Assembly (NCBI RefSeq): GCF_026745355.1
Contig: NC_079202.1
Span: forward strand, 55,420,209-55,484,208
Reading direction: 5' to 3'
DNA length: 64,000 nucleotides
From: Beta vulgaris subsp. vulgaris
Lineage: Eukaryota > Streptophyta > Magnoliopsida > Caryophyllales > Amaranthaceae
The translations under genes and the position numbers were made by a program. The notes under the pieces were generated by a model. That model had not been told where the DNA came from. It ran no database searches and was given only the letters and a program-made list of their open reading frames with translations. This document shows positions 23,601 to 35,968 of this stretch, piece after piece; position 1 is the stretch's first letter; every line of letters starts with the position of its first letter.

Positions 23601-24316
23601 CTTCTCCCGATCTTTATTAGTTTACCCATATTACTTTTTGGAACGTCGCCTTATTAGTTTACCCATTTCTTTTGTTTCCATTTTTGGAATGAGACCAGTA
23701 ACTTTCCATCACACATACATTCAATGTTAAGTTTGGTGCCTTGAACTCGTCAAAATCTATTTTCGCAGGCCCGTCCGATTAGGCGTTTGTCGGGAATTAC
23801 GACTAGGCGAACACCGCCCGATCAGGAACGCAATGTCAGAAGTGTGAGGAAATTGACAGCCCGATTGGGCGGATGTCGCCCGACTTGATTGGGTGGCTAC
23901 GCTTTTACGCGGTTTTGACCAATTCCGAATTTGTTTATCTTTTAGGATTTGTACGGGATTCCTATACACAACTTATGAACACTTTCAGCCCCTAGAATTC
24001 AGGACTCCTTGTATTATTCTCTGTAGTTTTTCCATTATAGTAAAGAAGCTTGAATCCCTCACCTCTGGACGTAGGTCTATTTTGACTGAACCACGTAAAT
24101 CCTCGTGTTCTTTTGTTCTTCTTCTTTATTGTTTTCTCATGCTTATTATTTCATTGATTTTGTTCCGCATTAATCAAACTAGCTACAACACCTTGTTTCC
24201 TAACATTCAACTTTAACATAAAATAATAGTTTCTCTTTCTTTCTATGTCTCACAACATTGTTTCTCCTAAAACTTTGTGCAAAAGAAACGGGCAAACTAA
24301 TAAAGATCGGAGGGAG
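23601..24316. mobile_element. Stowaway MITE holding a solo LTR
   Basis: Ends CTTCTCCCGATCTTTATTAG (left) and the complement of CTCCCTCCGATCTTTATTAG (right), flanked by TA on both sides (23599-23600, 24317-24318). This is the Stowaway (Tc1/mariner) pattern. The 481-bp LTR at 23725-24205 plus 5 bp was inserted later, leaving about 230 bp of MITE. Confidence 0.8.
23725..24205. mobile_element. Solo LTR, 5-bp TSD TTCAA
   Basis: Starts TGTTAAGTTTGG and ends CCTAACA, flanked by TTCAA at 23720-23724 and 24206-24210. Its right half (GAACCACGTAAATCCTCGTG, then TTCTTTTG) reads like the U5 end of plant Copia LTRs. No internal domain is present, so it is a product of LTR-LTR recombination. Confidence 0.8.
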
Positions 24317-24319
24317 TAT

Positions 24320-24632
24320 GAGAATCTTTATAGTAGACCTGGGTGTACCATGCTCATGGTACACCCAAGGCTATTTTCAGCAAATGAGTAAAATTAGCAA
24401 ATGAGCAAATGAGTAAATAAGCAAATGAGTAAAATGAGCAAATGAGCAAAATGAACAAGCATTTCTACTCATTTAAGAAAATGAGCACACTTTTACCCAA
24501 ACTTTATCATTTGCTCATCATCTTCTTCCTCAATTTCAGATCTGGAAATTTCTTTTTTTTTCGCGAATAGATCTCCATTGTTGTGTTTGGAAGGAAGGAG
24601 GTGAGAAAAAACTATTGAAACAACAACAAGAG

Positions 24633-24669
<37 letters not shown>

Positions 24670-25174
24670 GAACAACAACAGATCAATTGAACAAATGAAC
24701 AACAATGAGCAAAAAAACAAGAACAGAACAAATGAGCAACAATGAGAAATTGAACAAATCGACGAATTTCAACTCGTTTCTTTTTGTTTCGCGAATTTCA
24801 GATCTGTCGACTTTCAGTCGCCTCATCATCATCATCTCGCGAATTTCAGATCGTGGAAGTTATGATTTATATGTTTCCGGCGAGAAAGAAGAGAGAGAAA
24901 GAATTGAGAGAAATGAGCCCTGAAACAACGACGACAACAAAAATGACGAAGACTTGAACGGTCACCGCCGTCGTCGCACACCCCGCCGGAAATGAGCAGC
25001 GGCAGGCCTGGCAACATCGCCGGGAAAAATGACAGTGAAAGCATGCGCCATGCGGAGGAGGAAGAGGAGAAAGGGTCGCGAAATTACAAATGTGCCCCTG
25101 AAGTTGTAGTTTATTACAAAAATACCTGGGTGTACCATGCTCATGGTACACCCGGGTGTACCATGAGTGCTCTC
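24320..25174. mobile_element. Hairpin-ended element with GAGCAAATGAGTAAA array
   Basis: Near-perfect palindromes with 11-nt arms GGTGTACCATG stand at both ends (24341-24364 and 25130-25153); the right one is followed by a further half copy (CCCGGGTGTACCATGAG). A 10-bp direct repeat GAGGGAGTAT flanks the unit (24310-24319, 25175-25184). The left copy overlaps the end of the Stowaway at 23601-24316, so the unit appears to have landed on the Stowaway terminus. The interior starts with GAGCAAATGAGTAAA repeats (24378-24480) and has a (CAA)n tract (about 24632-24680). It continues with a GCGAATTTCAGATC direct repeat and a GC-rich patch (24960-25060) resembling a gene 5' region. No protein recognised. 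Confidence 0.55.
24632..24680. repeat. (CAA)n microsatellite
   Basis: About twelve CAA units with one interruption, inside the element at 24320-25174. Confidence 0.9.
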
Positions 25175-25217
25175 GAGGGAGTATAAATGTACTTATTGAC
25201 AAAAAAAAAATATTTTT

Positions 25218-26323
25218 GGGAAATTCTACATGGTGACGTCCTACTTTCAATTTTTCTATTTGGTGACATGTCAAAAAAAAATTATACCATGTGATATCAT
25301 ACTTTAAGCAATTATACTTAGTGATCCTAATCCACGTTTAACCACCCAATTAAAGGTGAATTAAGAGATACACATTATGTACAATCAAACCCAAAACTTT
25401 CAGCAACCAATCCCCAATTCCCCACAGTTCGACCGTTCCCAACCATGCAGGCATTGACCTACTCCCATTCTTGGCATACACACCCCTCAAGAAAACCATA
25501 AGAACTTGATCAAACAAACAACGTAGTTTCTCATCACAATCACTCCATTTCAGATCATCATCACTCTCAGATAAACTACCATCAATCAACTCATCATTGC
25601 TCTCACTATTCTCAGTGCAATTCAACTCAGACCCATGATAAAATAAAGTGACCATTCTGCAATTAATTCACCCTTTTCTCCAATTTCTTTGCACCCAATT
25701 AATTATTCTAAAACAAAAGCTAAAATGGGAGTAATAGATACAGCAAAAAGACTTGATCTTGAGGGTAAAATCTCCGTCACTTTCACTCTGTTTCTCTATC
25801 TCAAGTTATAATGAATTATAACACACAACATTTTATAATCTAAAAAACTGAAATGGGCACTAAAGATCAAAGCTTTTAATTCAATTTAATACCTTGAGGC
25901 TTGAGGTGTGCATAAGAAATATGACATGCAAGAAATAACCTACTTCTCTTATGCTAATAAGGGTTCAACTAAACTCTAGAAAATGGGAAAGACAAGTAAA
26001 AAAGAAAGAAAGGTGGTTTCTGATTTTTTAGGCAGCTAAGAATAGAGCAAATGAGGGCTTTGGAAATGTATGTAAGCAATCACAAGAAAATAGTTGGAAA
26101 TGGAATTAATGAGGATAAAAGACTAATTAAGGTGAAATTATAGAAGGAATTTAAGTTGGGTCACTAAATAACCACCTTTAATTGAACTGGTTAGTCAGGA
26201 TTTAAGTGGATTAGGGTCGTCAAGTATAATTGCTTAAAGTAGGATGTGACTTGGTATAATCTTTTTTTGGCCGATTACCAAATAGAAAAATTGAAAATGG
26301 GAGGCAAATATGTAGAATTTCCC
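25218..26323. mobile_element. Long-TIR DNA element, MULE-like, with an ORF
   Basis: The left 145 bp (from GGGAAATTCTACAT) and the right 145 bp (to ATGTAGAATTTCCC) are inverted copies at roughly three-quarters identity. They share CAATTTTTCTATTTGG, TTTAAGCAATTATACTT and CAATTAAAGGTG. Such long TIRs suggest a Mutator-like element, but I see no matching 9-bp flanks. Inside, the minus strand has an open frame (25655-25350) rich in Ser/Asp/Glu (GSLSESDDDLKW), possibly a captured gene piece; I do not recognise it. Confidence 0.6.
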
Positions 26324-27530
26324 AAATTATGATATTTTTTTCCCCATAACTTCATTAGATAGTTTATGATAAAACCTTTTTCTGACTATTTATATAGAAA
26401 AAACTTCTAAGATTGCTTAGGTAACTTTTGTTGAGTTTTTAGTGCTGGATGTAGCACCATCCGTTGCCTAATGGTGAAACCAACCCACACAATGACACAA
26501 CTACTAAAACATTGATAACTCTAGCAATATATTAGTAAAAATTTAAAGATTATTTTGTAATGTCACGGATGCCAACTAATTTGTGAAATCTTGCATTGAA
26601 ATCCATATTTGATATTTCTACAAATGGGTTTATGAACGGTCATGGATGGAAATGTGGAGCTGCTAAGGACAAGAGATGTTCTAGGCTGTAAGTTCGACGA
26701 AGGTAGCAATGGTGCTGGAATACTCAGGCTGATAATGTTGATGCATTGTAAGGGTGGGACATGGGTGGTGCCGGCAGTGACAAGTATATGGGGTCGATGA
26801 ACGACGGTAGTTATAAGGATAAGAATAACCTTATTTATCATAAGAACATGTTTAGATTGAAGGTAACGCATCAGAAAGGTAACAAGAAAGAAAGTCGATA
26901 GAATTAAGGTGGGTGGAAGGGGTAATAGATGAGATGAGATGAGAATAAGATGGAGAACGTATTAGGAGGAAAAAAGAATACCTAACAATGATCTATAATC
27001 TCGATAATATTATCTTCACACTGACGGTTCTAGTTCCCTTTTCATGTCTTCCTCATTACATCATCTCTTCTAATTCCTCTTCCATTTCTTCCTTGCTATA
27101 TTACTTTCAATCCAAGCATACCCTATGCGGAGAAAGGAAACGATAAAAAAATATTGAACCAAATTCTAACAAAGAGAAAAAAAGAACCATTCCTTTTCCC
27201 TTCCCCTTTTCCTTTAATGTACGACTACCAAATTGCCAAAATCTATCAGAACGGTTATTTAACCCAATGAATTCTTGCAAAAACAAAATAATGTCCACTT
27301 GGTTCTGCTTCCATCAGTACATCTCCACATACCAAAAACACTGCACAACAAAAGCTTTCATTTCGGCATACACCAACCAACATTAACAACATGTAGCAAC
27401 TCTGTCCCAATTGATACGAAATAGTAAAACATTATTAGCAGAATTGAAGGGGCAAAAAAAGCCTTCACTCTTAACGATTACAGCTTTCAGAAGTTCCCTA
27501 AATCCCTTGAGGAAAATTTACACAAATTTT
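26324..27530. other. Intergenic DNA and TTL 3' flank
   Basis: No exon found. 26560-26900 is somewhat GC-richer but has no recognisable protein on either strand. About 27300-27530 is probably the 3' UTR of the minus-strand TTL gene. Confidence 0.4.
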
Positions 27531-30500
27531 CTAGCTTCCACGATAAGTTGAGAACCCGAAAGGAGCTAGCAGCAGAGGCACATGAAAATGCTCAAACTTC
27601 TGAGACTCTGTGATCTGAAACACTATAGAGACGAACGGGAAAAAACACGAGGGATTATACTTACCCGTGTTGAAACTGATTCTGTATATTCCTGGACTTA
27701 CTGCATCAACAATGTTCATCAATGGATTACTTCTACCATCATTATCTGTCTTACCAGATCCCACAAGAGTCCAACAACTTGAATCTGAACCAGGAAACTG
27801 AGGGCAAGGCTCTGGACCCCTCCATGTCTCCAACTGCACATCAATTCCTGCCCCGGGAAGACCACGTGCCATATCAAGTACATGAGTGGTAATGGGTGGC
27901 CGGTTCCTCTTTGGAACTTGAGATTTACTCTCCCCAGGAGTGACATTTGCAGAGATGAGATGTGCATTGATCATGTTCAGGCGATCTTCTACAAGTTAAA
28001 TAGCACATATATAAGCATTAAAGGCTTTGTACTTGGTTAAGCTTCTTGGTCAAAACAGAAAACAGTTTGTAACATGACTGATACACAAATGCATTGATCA
28101 CATCATCACATGATTTTCCAATATTCACACAAGGGTTATGCAATAATTGCAAAGATTGCATATAAGATAATTCAAATTTTGAACATATAATTAAAATTCT
28201 AAACAAACACAAACTCTAAGCTTTAAATGCGTAAATACAATAGATTATACAGAGTTACGGATTAAAACAATCCTTTAGTTAAAAAAAAAATTAACAAACT
28301 ATATATCATGGGAAAAGAACCTTCACTAAATTATTCTTCAACTCTTGTTCTTCTTTCATTAAGTACTCCTTTGAGGAAAGTACTTTAAACAATTCCAAAT
28401 TAATCTTCCTGTGTTTCCTTGCTTCTTTCTCTCTGGCTAATTGAAACCCTTCGCTTTCAACTTTTTGCTTTTCAACCTCGACATCTTTATCATACTTCAT
28501 CCTAGTAATTTCACTTGCCCTCATCAAATTCATTTTCTCAATGGAATCCAACCATTGTTGAAAGGCATCTGATGGCATGTCCATATCTTTTCCCTTCCCT
28601 TTAATCTTACTGGATCCATCGCTTGGAGGTTGGCCCAAACACCCCATGTCATCACTAGTTGGTGTATTTAGGTCAGTGGAAGTGGAGAAGTCGCCAGATT
28701 CGGTGATTCTATTCCTCTTTGAACCACTTTCTTCGATTGTTCTCTTCTTGCACCTCTTAATAGTTTTACCAATGGGCTTCCATTGTTTGGTTAAACTTAA
28801 AATATCCCAACAATGTTTGTCTCGGAAATCTCTGTGACTCTTATCATCATTCTTATAGATGGCATACGCTGTCTTCATGACATCGTCATTGCACTCCCAA
28901 CTTTTCCTCCCTGCCTCAGCTTGAGAATATGCCTCAACAAATTTGGATACACTTATATTTATCCTATTCCAACGACATCTTAAGGGCTCAAGAGTTCTCA
29001 CATTTAATCTATCAGACACCCTCATCCCTTCTACTTTTTCTGCCCAACATCTTTCTCTATAACATCTCACTTGCTCAAACATATGAGTAACTCTACTCCA
29101 AAATTGGAAACCTTTTTTTTTAGCATTAAATAATTCGTCTTGACTAACTTGTAGCCAAGCTCTCACAAGAACCTCATCTTCAGCCTGTGACCAGTATTTT
29201 TTGCTCAACTCTTTTTCGACTAGTAGGGCAGCACCATCATTTTCCTCTATTTGTTCTTCGTCATCATCATCACCTTCAAATGATGCATTATGAGAATGAT
29301 ATAAAGTATTCAAGTTTTGAAGTGAATCTCCACCTTGTAATGCAAGAAAATTTTGTGTCGGCTTGTAAATGCTCTATTAAGTATAGCTCAAGTATCATAA
29401 ATGGAAGATTGGAAGCCTGAATTTAAACACATTGCAAGTGCCATTCTCAATATTGATTTTCTTTGTATCATGTGTACTTTAGGGTTGCACTTGAGAAGGG
29501 AGTCGAGCATGATCACGAATCTTGACTATGGAATTTCTATCTAAGAGAGACCCAACAGATTAGGTATAATTAGTGGTGAAGCTTACCCAATCAATTCTAA
29601 TCCTACTTATATTTGAGTCTCAAGGATCTTCCTTCAAATAAGTACTCATCCTTTGTTTTAATTTCTTTTTGACTCAGATCTTTAATATTCTTCAAGTTTC
29701 AATTTTTGTAGTTCATCCTCACTTTCAAAGTGATCCATCTTTTGAACCCCTTGAGCTTATGAAAGTGCTTTTATGCTACAGGTCTTAATGCTGATTTACT
29801 GAGTCTTTCTCCCTCTCTCCCTTTTCTCGAGTCTTTGTTACTTCCATTCTTTCTTTTAGAGATGTGTTGGTGTGTTTGAGGATGCACCAAAATGGTATTA
29901 GAGTGGAAGAAGTTGCATCACAACATCAGGAAAAGAGTTAAGCCATGTTGGCAAGTAAACCAACTTTTTACAAGTAACTAAATCTAACAATAGAAGCATT
30001 TCAGAAAACATATTACCATGGGCTTTCATGGCGACAGATGCAGGTTGATCTCCAATAGCAGCAGCAGTACTTGAATTTGCTGAAAAGAGTTTGGCAAGAC
30101 GTAATTCAGTTATTTTCATCTGTTCCTGAGCTGCTGTTTCAAACTCAATTACAGGCCTGTTTGGGTAGCGTCTCTGCAAATCAGAAAACAAGGACATCAG
30201 CTTATTGTGAACAAAATATATGCTCACAAGTGCCATCGTAAACAATGGAAAGTGTCCTCTAAAAAGCTTAAAGTTTATTCAGATACTTTGGCCCATTTTG
30301 CAATAACCAAGGTTTTGAAGATGAAAACTATAGTCTTACAGTTTATATAGACACATGTTACAGAAGAATAGATGCTCATGCAAAACATCAGTCAATAGCC
30401 AAATTCTGATGCTGTGCAATCGACTTCCAAGTTCTAACATTTCAATTTTACAGCACTTCATCTGAGTTCCAAAATTCTCAATCATCTCAAGCTCTTAGTA

Positions 30501-33490
30501 TGTATATGCCTGTATGTAAGTCTCCACTTTAAAAATTTTACCATTTCAACAGGCAAACTACTTAGACAGGTATTATGGTCTTGAAAAAAAGCCATAAATA
30601 AATCAGTTGAAGAACAAAACATCTCAGCATACTTGTATGTCTGTTGTATCACAAAAGAAAGACTGTTTAAAGGTTCCTTTCTCGATCGAGAAGAATCTAT
30701 GTAAAGGAGAAACTTTGAACCATAGTTTTGGTTCAATTCCAAGCTTTTATTGGAATAACCTTCCAATTTTTTTTATAAAAAAGTAGCACAGAAGTCTTTT
30801 AATATTTGAAAAACCTAGTGTAAACAAGCTCTGAGATCAGATCTTCGGAATAGAATCCAGTTAGAAATATGATGAAATCAATAATTCAACATGACAACTA
30901 AAGGAAGAAGAAGGTAAGATTGAAAATCTGTAAATTCAGTAATTGAAGAATAATTCAAGTTTTCCAGTTTCCAGAATACATAAAACTCTCAATAATATTA
31001 TTCATGAATTTTTCTCTCCCACTTTCAATTGTTGCTCTCCCACCCCCACCCAATCTTCCATAGATATTGCTCAAACCTCCCTCACAAAAGTCAAAAAACA
31101 TGCTTCTTTACAATGTTTATAAGAAATGAACCCACTTTACAAGAACTGTAATCTACAATGTCCAAAATAGAAACTCCGAAGCTTGGGCAAGGGCTATTTT
31201 TAGTGGGAGGTTAACTAATCTAACGCTAGTAATCAGGAGGCAGGCAGCCAATTAAGGTTTATCTTCCCTAACAATAGAGTAACGATATCATGTACATGCT
31301 ATAGTTGTAAATGTCCTTAGATAGACAATAGATTTTCAGGGACATTAAAATGTTGTCATTCATCATAAAGGTCCAAAGTCATCCTTTATTTTTCTAAAAT
31401 CCATAACTGTTTAATAGCATTCATATTAGTAAAATAGCTGTAAAGAAGGCTTCTTCTTATACAAAATTCTTTGTAATTTCACCTTTAATTCCACCAGAAT
31501 TTCTGCAGTACTCCTCCCAGATGCGCAAATAAGAAAGACAAAACCAAACTTTTGCTTATACTTGGCATTCCACTCAGTCAGTTCCTGCACAACACAATTA
31601 CAGCAAATAGGTGAAAACAACGGCGCTTCTGTCCACCTATTCTTTGCTCATACTAAATCTGGTTGACATGCTCGCAACTTCAGCAGATGTAAGATCATGT
31701 TACAGAAGGGCGAGGGGTAAGAACTTTGACAGAATGGTCATATTGTTGTAGCACGAATGATCAAGTATATAGTCCTCTCTCATACAGACCGACGAATCCA
31801 CTAAGTATGTATCATAAGCGAGCTAACTACATCATCAACTTCAATAAAATAGTTGTCATTAATCAAAAAAATTAGAGTCCATATATGAACCTGTAATGTC
31901 GTGGAAGTAGCTGTTGCTATAGCAGTTGACTGCTCTCCCTTGCTCCACCTGCCAAGTTATTTTCCAAAATTATTCAAGGACGTTGCATAAAGAGAAAACA
32001 AAAGGCTGTAATCCAAAAAAGCCTCAGAAATCCGAGTGAACATGATGGTAAGGAAAAAAAACATCGCAAAATTATGCCAAATCGATCTTTTAATCTGAAT
32101 CCTAGCACACATTAGCTTCATCAGTATGAAAAAATGAGAGAGCAGCCATGAATTGGTCATATTAGAGGCCATCAGTCCCTTCGATAGTTCGATGTGAAAG
32201 TTTATCTCACACGCAGGACAAGATCATGACACAATCTACTAAATCTTGGGGATTTAGTGAATTTTACAGGGAATTAACTAAAAATCAGAAAAGAAAAGAA
32301 AAAGTATTAACTTTCCTAACAAGGCCAAATTGAATTCTTATAAATGTTCCTAATGACAGGTCTGTATTATTTTCTAGCAACATTTCTTCAACACCATCAA
32401 AAGCATCTGTAAATGAGAATAATAACAAAAACTTTATAAAAAGATCAACATTAGTGATTATGTTGTTCTATATTAATTCACAAATGTTGCATGACAAGTA
32501 GATGTTTTATATCGAAACTAATATACCACCATCTTACTACAGCTCGTTTGATTCAGCAAATACAAGGAGGCTGCGCTGTATTGCTCGATTTGGTTCATTA
32601 TAGTTTTTTCGAAGACGAATTCGATTTAATCTTGTTTAATTGTATCTTGTTTTTCTTTAATATCTATTGTAGATGCCGTTTGGCTTTCAATTAATGAAAT
32701 TTCTCTTTCAAAAAAATAAAATCTTACTACAGCTCAGTGTAACACAATTCCCTAATCTCCCGGCGAATTGCTATCCAAAAAAGCGAATTATGGTCAGTTA
32801 TGGCCTATTTTTGGCTCATTTTGGGCGAACTGCAAACTGGAAAAAGCAAATTATGCAGCGAACTACGTTACACTGCAATAGCTAATAAAATGATGGTAAT
32901 ACCTTGGTTTTCACATACACCGTTAGTGATTCTATATACTCAAACATTCATAATCTAATAATATACAATATTTGTTGTTCAATACACAACCCAAATAACA
33001 TTATGAGCAAAAAAAACCTTCATATCCATCATTGAATTTCCCATTTACCTCAACAACTCTTTCAATTAAATCAACCCAAATACACGCAACAAAAACAAAA
33101 AGAGTAAAGAAGTTAGAGAGAGAAACTGAACTGGGCACTAGTATCAGTAGTAATTGAGGAAGAAGGAGATTGGCCAATTTGAGGATGAGCTGAGAAAGCT
33201 TCAAGCCATCCATTAACATCAACCTACAACATTTCATAACAACAAAACCCACAAAAATTGTTAATTTAATAATGAGATTTTACTTATTTAACTGATATTT
33301 AGAGAAAATATAATTGGGGTAAAAAAAAAAAAGATTTGACCTTGTTAAACCAGATGTCTTTAGCAGCTTGAACAGCATGATGAAGATCAGTAAAAGGAGA
33401 AATGGCTGCCATTTGTTTGGCAAATTTGGTACTCCCACAACATGCTAACAAATCATCTTCTTTTAACACCCATCTTCCTGCTGAATCCAT
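27531..33490 (-). CDS. TTL: Bifunctional urate-degradation protein TTL (allantoin synthase)
   Basis: Six exons on the minus strand: 33490-33341, 33223-33132, 31948-31891, 31584-31483, 30173-30017 and 27988-27531. All junctions are GT-AG and in phase; 338 aa. Residues 1-165 are the OHCU decarboxylase domain (MDSAGRWVLKEDDLLACCGS, the FSAHPQIGQSPSS motif with its catalytic His, KFGFVFLICASGRS). Residues from about 220 are the transthyretin-like 5-hydroxyisourate hydrolase (ITTHVLDMARGLPG, PGIYRISFNTGKY, FEHFHVPLLLAPF) ending in the diagnostic YRGS. Together they turn 5-hydroxyisourate into S-allantoin in ureide synthesis. Between the domains is RLNMINAHL, which fits the internal peroxisomal PTS2 pattern RLx5HL known in plant TTL. 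It is encoded at the very start of the last exon, where Arabidopsis uses alternative splicing to make a cytosolic form. Intron 5 (2 kb) carries a same-strand Myb/SANT-type ORF. Confidence 0.93.
28306..29374 (-). pseudogene. Myb/SANT-like ORF of PIF/Harbinger type in TTL intron 5
   Basis: The open frame runs from about 29374 to the stop at 28306 (about 350 codons). It begins in an acidic stretch (EGDDDDEEQIEEND), then has a trihelix/SANT-like domain (KYWSQAEDEVLVRAWLQVSQ, FWSRVTHMFEQ, LRCRWNRINISVSKFVEAYS). A basic linker (IKRCKKRTIEESGSKRNR) and a charged C-terminal helix (EKQKVESEGFQLAREKEARK) follow. This is the plant family annotated as 'glutathione S-transferase T3-like' or NAM-associated proteins, related to ORF1 of PIF/Harbinger transposons. 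No in-frame ATG precedes the domain, and a TAG stands just upstream of a possible acceptor (TTACAAG). So it is either spliced from an unseen exon or a fragment. No DDE transposase or TIR was found nearby. Confidence 0.7.
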
Positions 33491-33628
33491 TTTTACGATG
33501 ATCACTAATCTTAAACTCACCCTTTGTAGTTGTTTCAACTTTCTATTGAACAAAACAATCGACAGCTTCAAATATTACAAGAAATCAGAATACACAATTT
33601 GGGTGACTGGAGTTTGTCGAGTTATTTT

Positions 33629-33850
33629 AGAGGTGATCATTTTGGCCCGGTCCAGCCCGTTTTTGGGCCGGGTTTTGGGCAGAATTTTTTGGCACTGCCC
33701 ATATTTTTTTGGTTTTTTTTAGTTTATTTTTGACCCGGCCCGTTTTGATCCACAAAAGTCTGCTAATTTAGGCTTGAAATAACGGGTTTTGGATACAAAA
33801 ATTCGGCCCGAATTTAGGTTCGACCCGGCCCGACCAATGAGCAAATTTGG
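33629..33850. mobile_element. hAT-like repeat fragment (GGCCCGG-rich)
   Basis: Starts AGAGGTGATCA and is made of CCCGGCCC/GGGCCGGG words with GATACAAAAATT and GACCAATGAGC, shared with the bordered element at 57258-57484 and with 63851-64000. The right end is lost. Confidence 0.5.
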
Positions 33851-33949
33851 ACTCGAGTATAGTGAGAAAAATAAATCTGGAGCTTTTGGATTAGTCGAAA
33901 CTCTCGAGTGACAAGTTTTGCCCAATTCAAAACAGTTTTACATGTGTGT

Positions 33950-34136
33950 TTTCGCGTGCGTGAGTTAGAGACAGTCAAAAGGAAAGCAAAACTGCAGACT
34001 TTCTCACTTTCTCTATCTCCCAATTCTCAGTCCTCACTCCTAAGAAAAAATCTGCCCCGCCCCTACTGCTGCGCTGCTGGCTGCTGGTTAGAAACGCCGG
34101 AGCTCGGAACTGCCGCTGCCGGTCGCCGGATTGCGG
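33950..34136 (+). promoter_or_regulatory. Candidate non-coding leader exon, plus strand
   Basis: A pyrimidine-rich stretch (CTTTCTCACTTTCTCTATCT) leads to a GC-rich end (CGGTCGCCGGATTGCG) followed by the strong donor GTAAGTTA at 34137. The composition is typical of a dicot 5' UTR exon. It diverges from the TTL start at 33490 and could be the first exon of TAD3 or of another transcript. This is inference; the sequence alone cannot link it to 40925. Confidence 0.35.
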
Positions 34137-35540
34137 TAAGTTAACTTTTTTTTTGGAGGGGAAACATGCATGTAATTTGATTATCTTTGTTGTGATTGAG
34201 TGATTTTACATATGGTTTTTGAACAATTTTAACTTTCAACTTTGTGTGATATTGGGATGTGCTATTAATAATTATTGTTGAATCAGGAATGGATGAATTG
34301 TCAAATTAGGTCAGTTTGTGTGCCTAATTGTTGCGATGAAGTTGATTAGTTGCCTAATTGTTTAACAAGAGCAACCTTAGTGCAATTATATGAAAGTCTA
34401 CCAGTTTGTTTGGTAGAAAGAATTTGATGGGAAAAAAAAGGAAGTGGAAGGAAATTTGTTACTTTTCAATGTTTGGTTCATTAAAAAGATATTAAGTGAA
34501 AGGAAATGGGAGGAATTGGATGGAAAAACTCTTTAATAAAATTTCACATTCCTTTCCTCCCAAAAATGGGGGAATTTGGGAAGAAAAAGAAAATTTATAC
34601 CAAACATTTTTTTTTCCTTTCTCTTCTCTTTCTTTCCTTTGCTAAAAATGAATCAAACACAATCTACATTTTTTTCTATGTTGCTGAATATGTTGATTTT
34701 GCTTCTAATTTATGAATTAGATTTGTTTTGCTTGTCTTCAATTGTAATATCATAGTAACTAAAACTAGTATATAGGAATTGGCCAATTGAATCAACTTAT
34801 GAATTAGTTTGAATGTATTGATTTATAAGATGGATAGATTGTTGGTTATTAATTTGATTTATATGGACTATTTCGTAGATAGTGATTAGTTTATTTGTGT
34901 ATTTGATATAGGAAATGATACCTAGATCAAAAACTTTGGATTGTAATATCTTTAATGTAGAATATTTTTTAAATGTTGAGACCAAATTTAATTAGTCACA
35001 ATACCCCCGATTTGAAAATTCTGGATACGCCACTAGTTGCTTTGCGGAGTGTTGTTTAGAGTGCGGCACCAAACCACAACCCAAATCTTTTTTTATTTGA
35101 GTTGGTTTGCGGTTTTAAAATTGTGGGTTGCTTTGATATTCTAAGCAAATTGTTCGATTTGATTTTTGTAAACCGAAATTACACTGTAAACCACACATTT
35201 ATATAATTTTTATTAAAACAAGTGTATATACAAAAAAAAAACGAAAATACAACAAAAAAAAATTAAGAAAATTTGCGCAAAAAACCTTTTAAAACATTCT
35301 TTGCAAAAACAAACCAAAAACTTATTTTTTTTCAAGATCAAACCTATTCCCATTTTCCGATGTGGTTTTTTTTGGCAAATATTCCTATAAAAATAAAAAC
35401 TAACCTATTATCTACCCCTCTAACCCCTAATCGTATTTATGTCATAACCTAGTGCTTGATGTTCATAGTACGCACCTTCCTCATCATATAAACATGTGCA
35501 CCAACTAATTAGCGCAATACGGAAAAGTCTAAGTTCTAAG
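34137..35540. other. Intergenic or intron DNA, no coding
   Basis: 34380-34680 looks like a MITE remnant (GTTTGTTTGGTAGAAAGAA at the left, GAATCAAACACAATC at the right). 35030-35220 holds low-GC repeats with GTTTGCGGTTT words. 35485-35494 reads ATATAAAC, a possible TATA box 47 nt before the insertion at 35541. Confidence 0.4.
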
Positions 35541-35968
35541 TTCTAACGATACCTGAAAATTGTATTGTGCTCCCAGGAGCACGATGTACATCATGAACCC
35601 ATTAACTTTGTTTCATTTTCGATGAGTAAATGTTCTATTTCAACAAATGTTCATTTTAAGCATATTTTTCAACAAAAAAATATGTTCTATTTTTCGTAAA
35701 AAATTGTTTTATTTTCATTAAGCGAATGTTCAAGTTCAACAAAAGTTCGCTTTAAGCTTTTTTCAGTAGAAAATTATGTTCTATTTTTCGTGAAAATTAA
35801 ACTACTTTCGATAAACAAATGTTCTATTTTAAAAAATGTTCTTTTAAAACTTACTTTCCACCTAAAAATATGTTCTATTTTCCCTGAAATATGTTCTTTA
35901 ACAATAAAATGTTCATTTTTCGTAATTGGATTATGATAATGTTCCACTTCAACATTAAAATGTTTTTT

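Noticed and set aside
24867..25274. 135-aa minus-strand frame crossing the right palindrome of the hairpin element
   Set aside because: It runs through the palindrome and the GC-rich patch with no domain; the overlapping frames on both strands point to composition.
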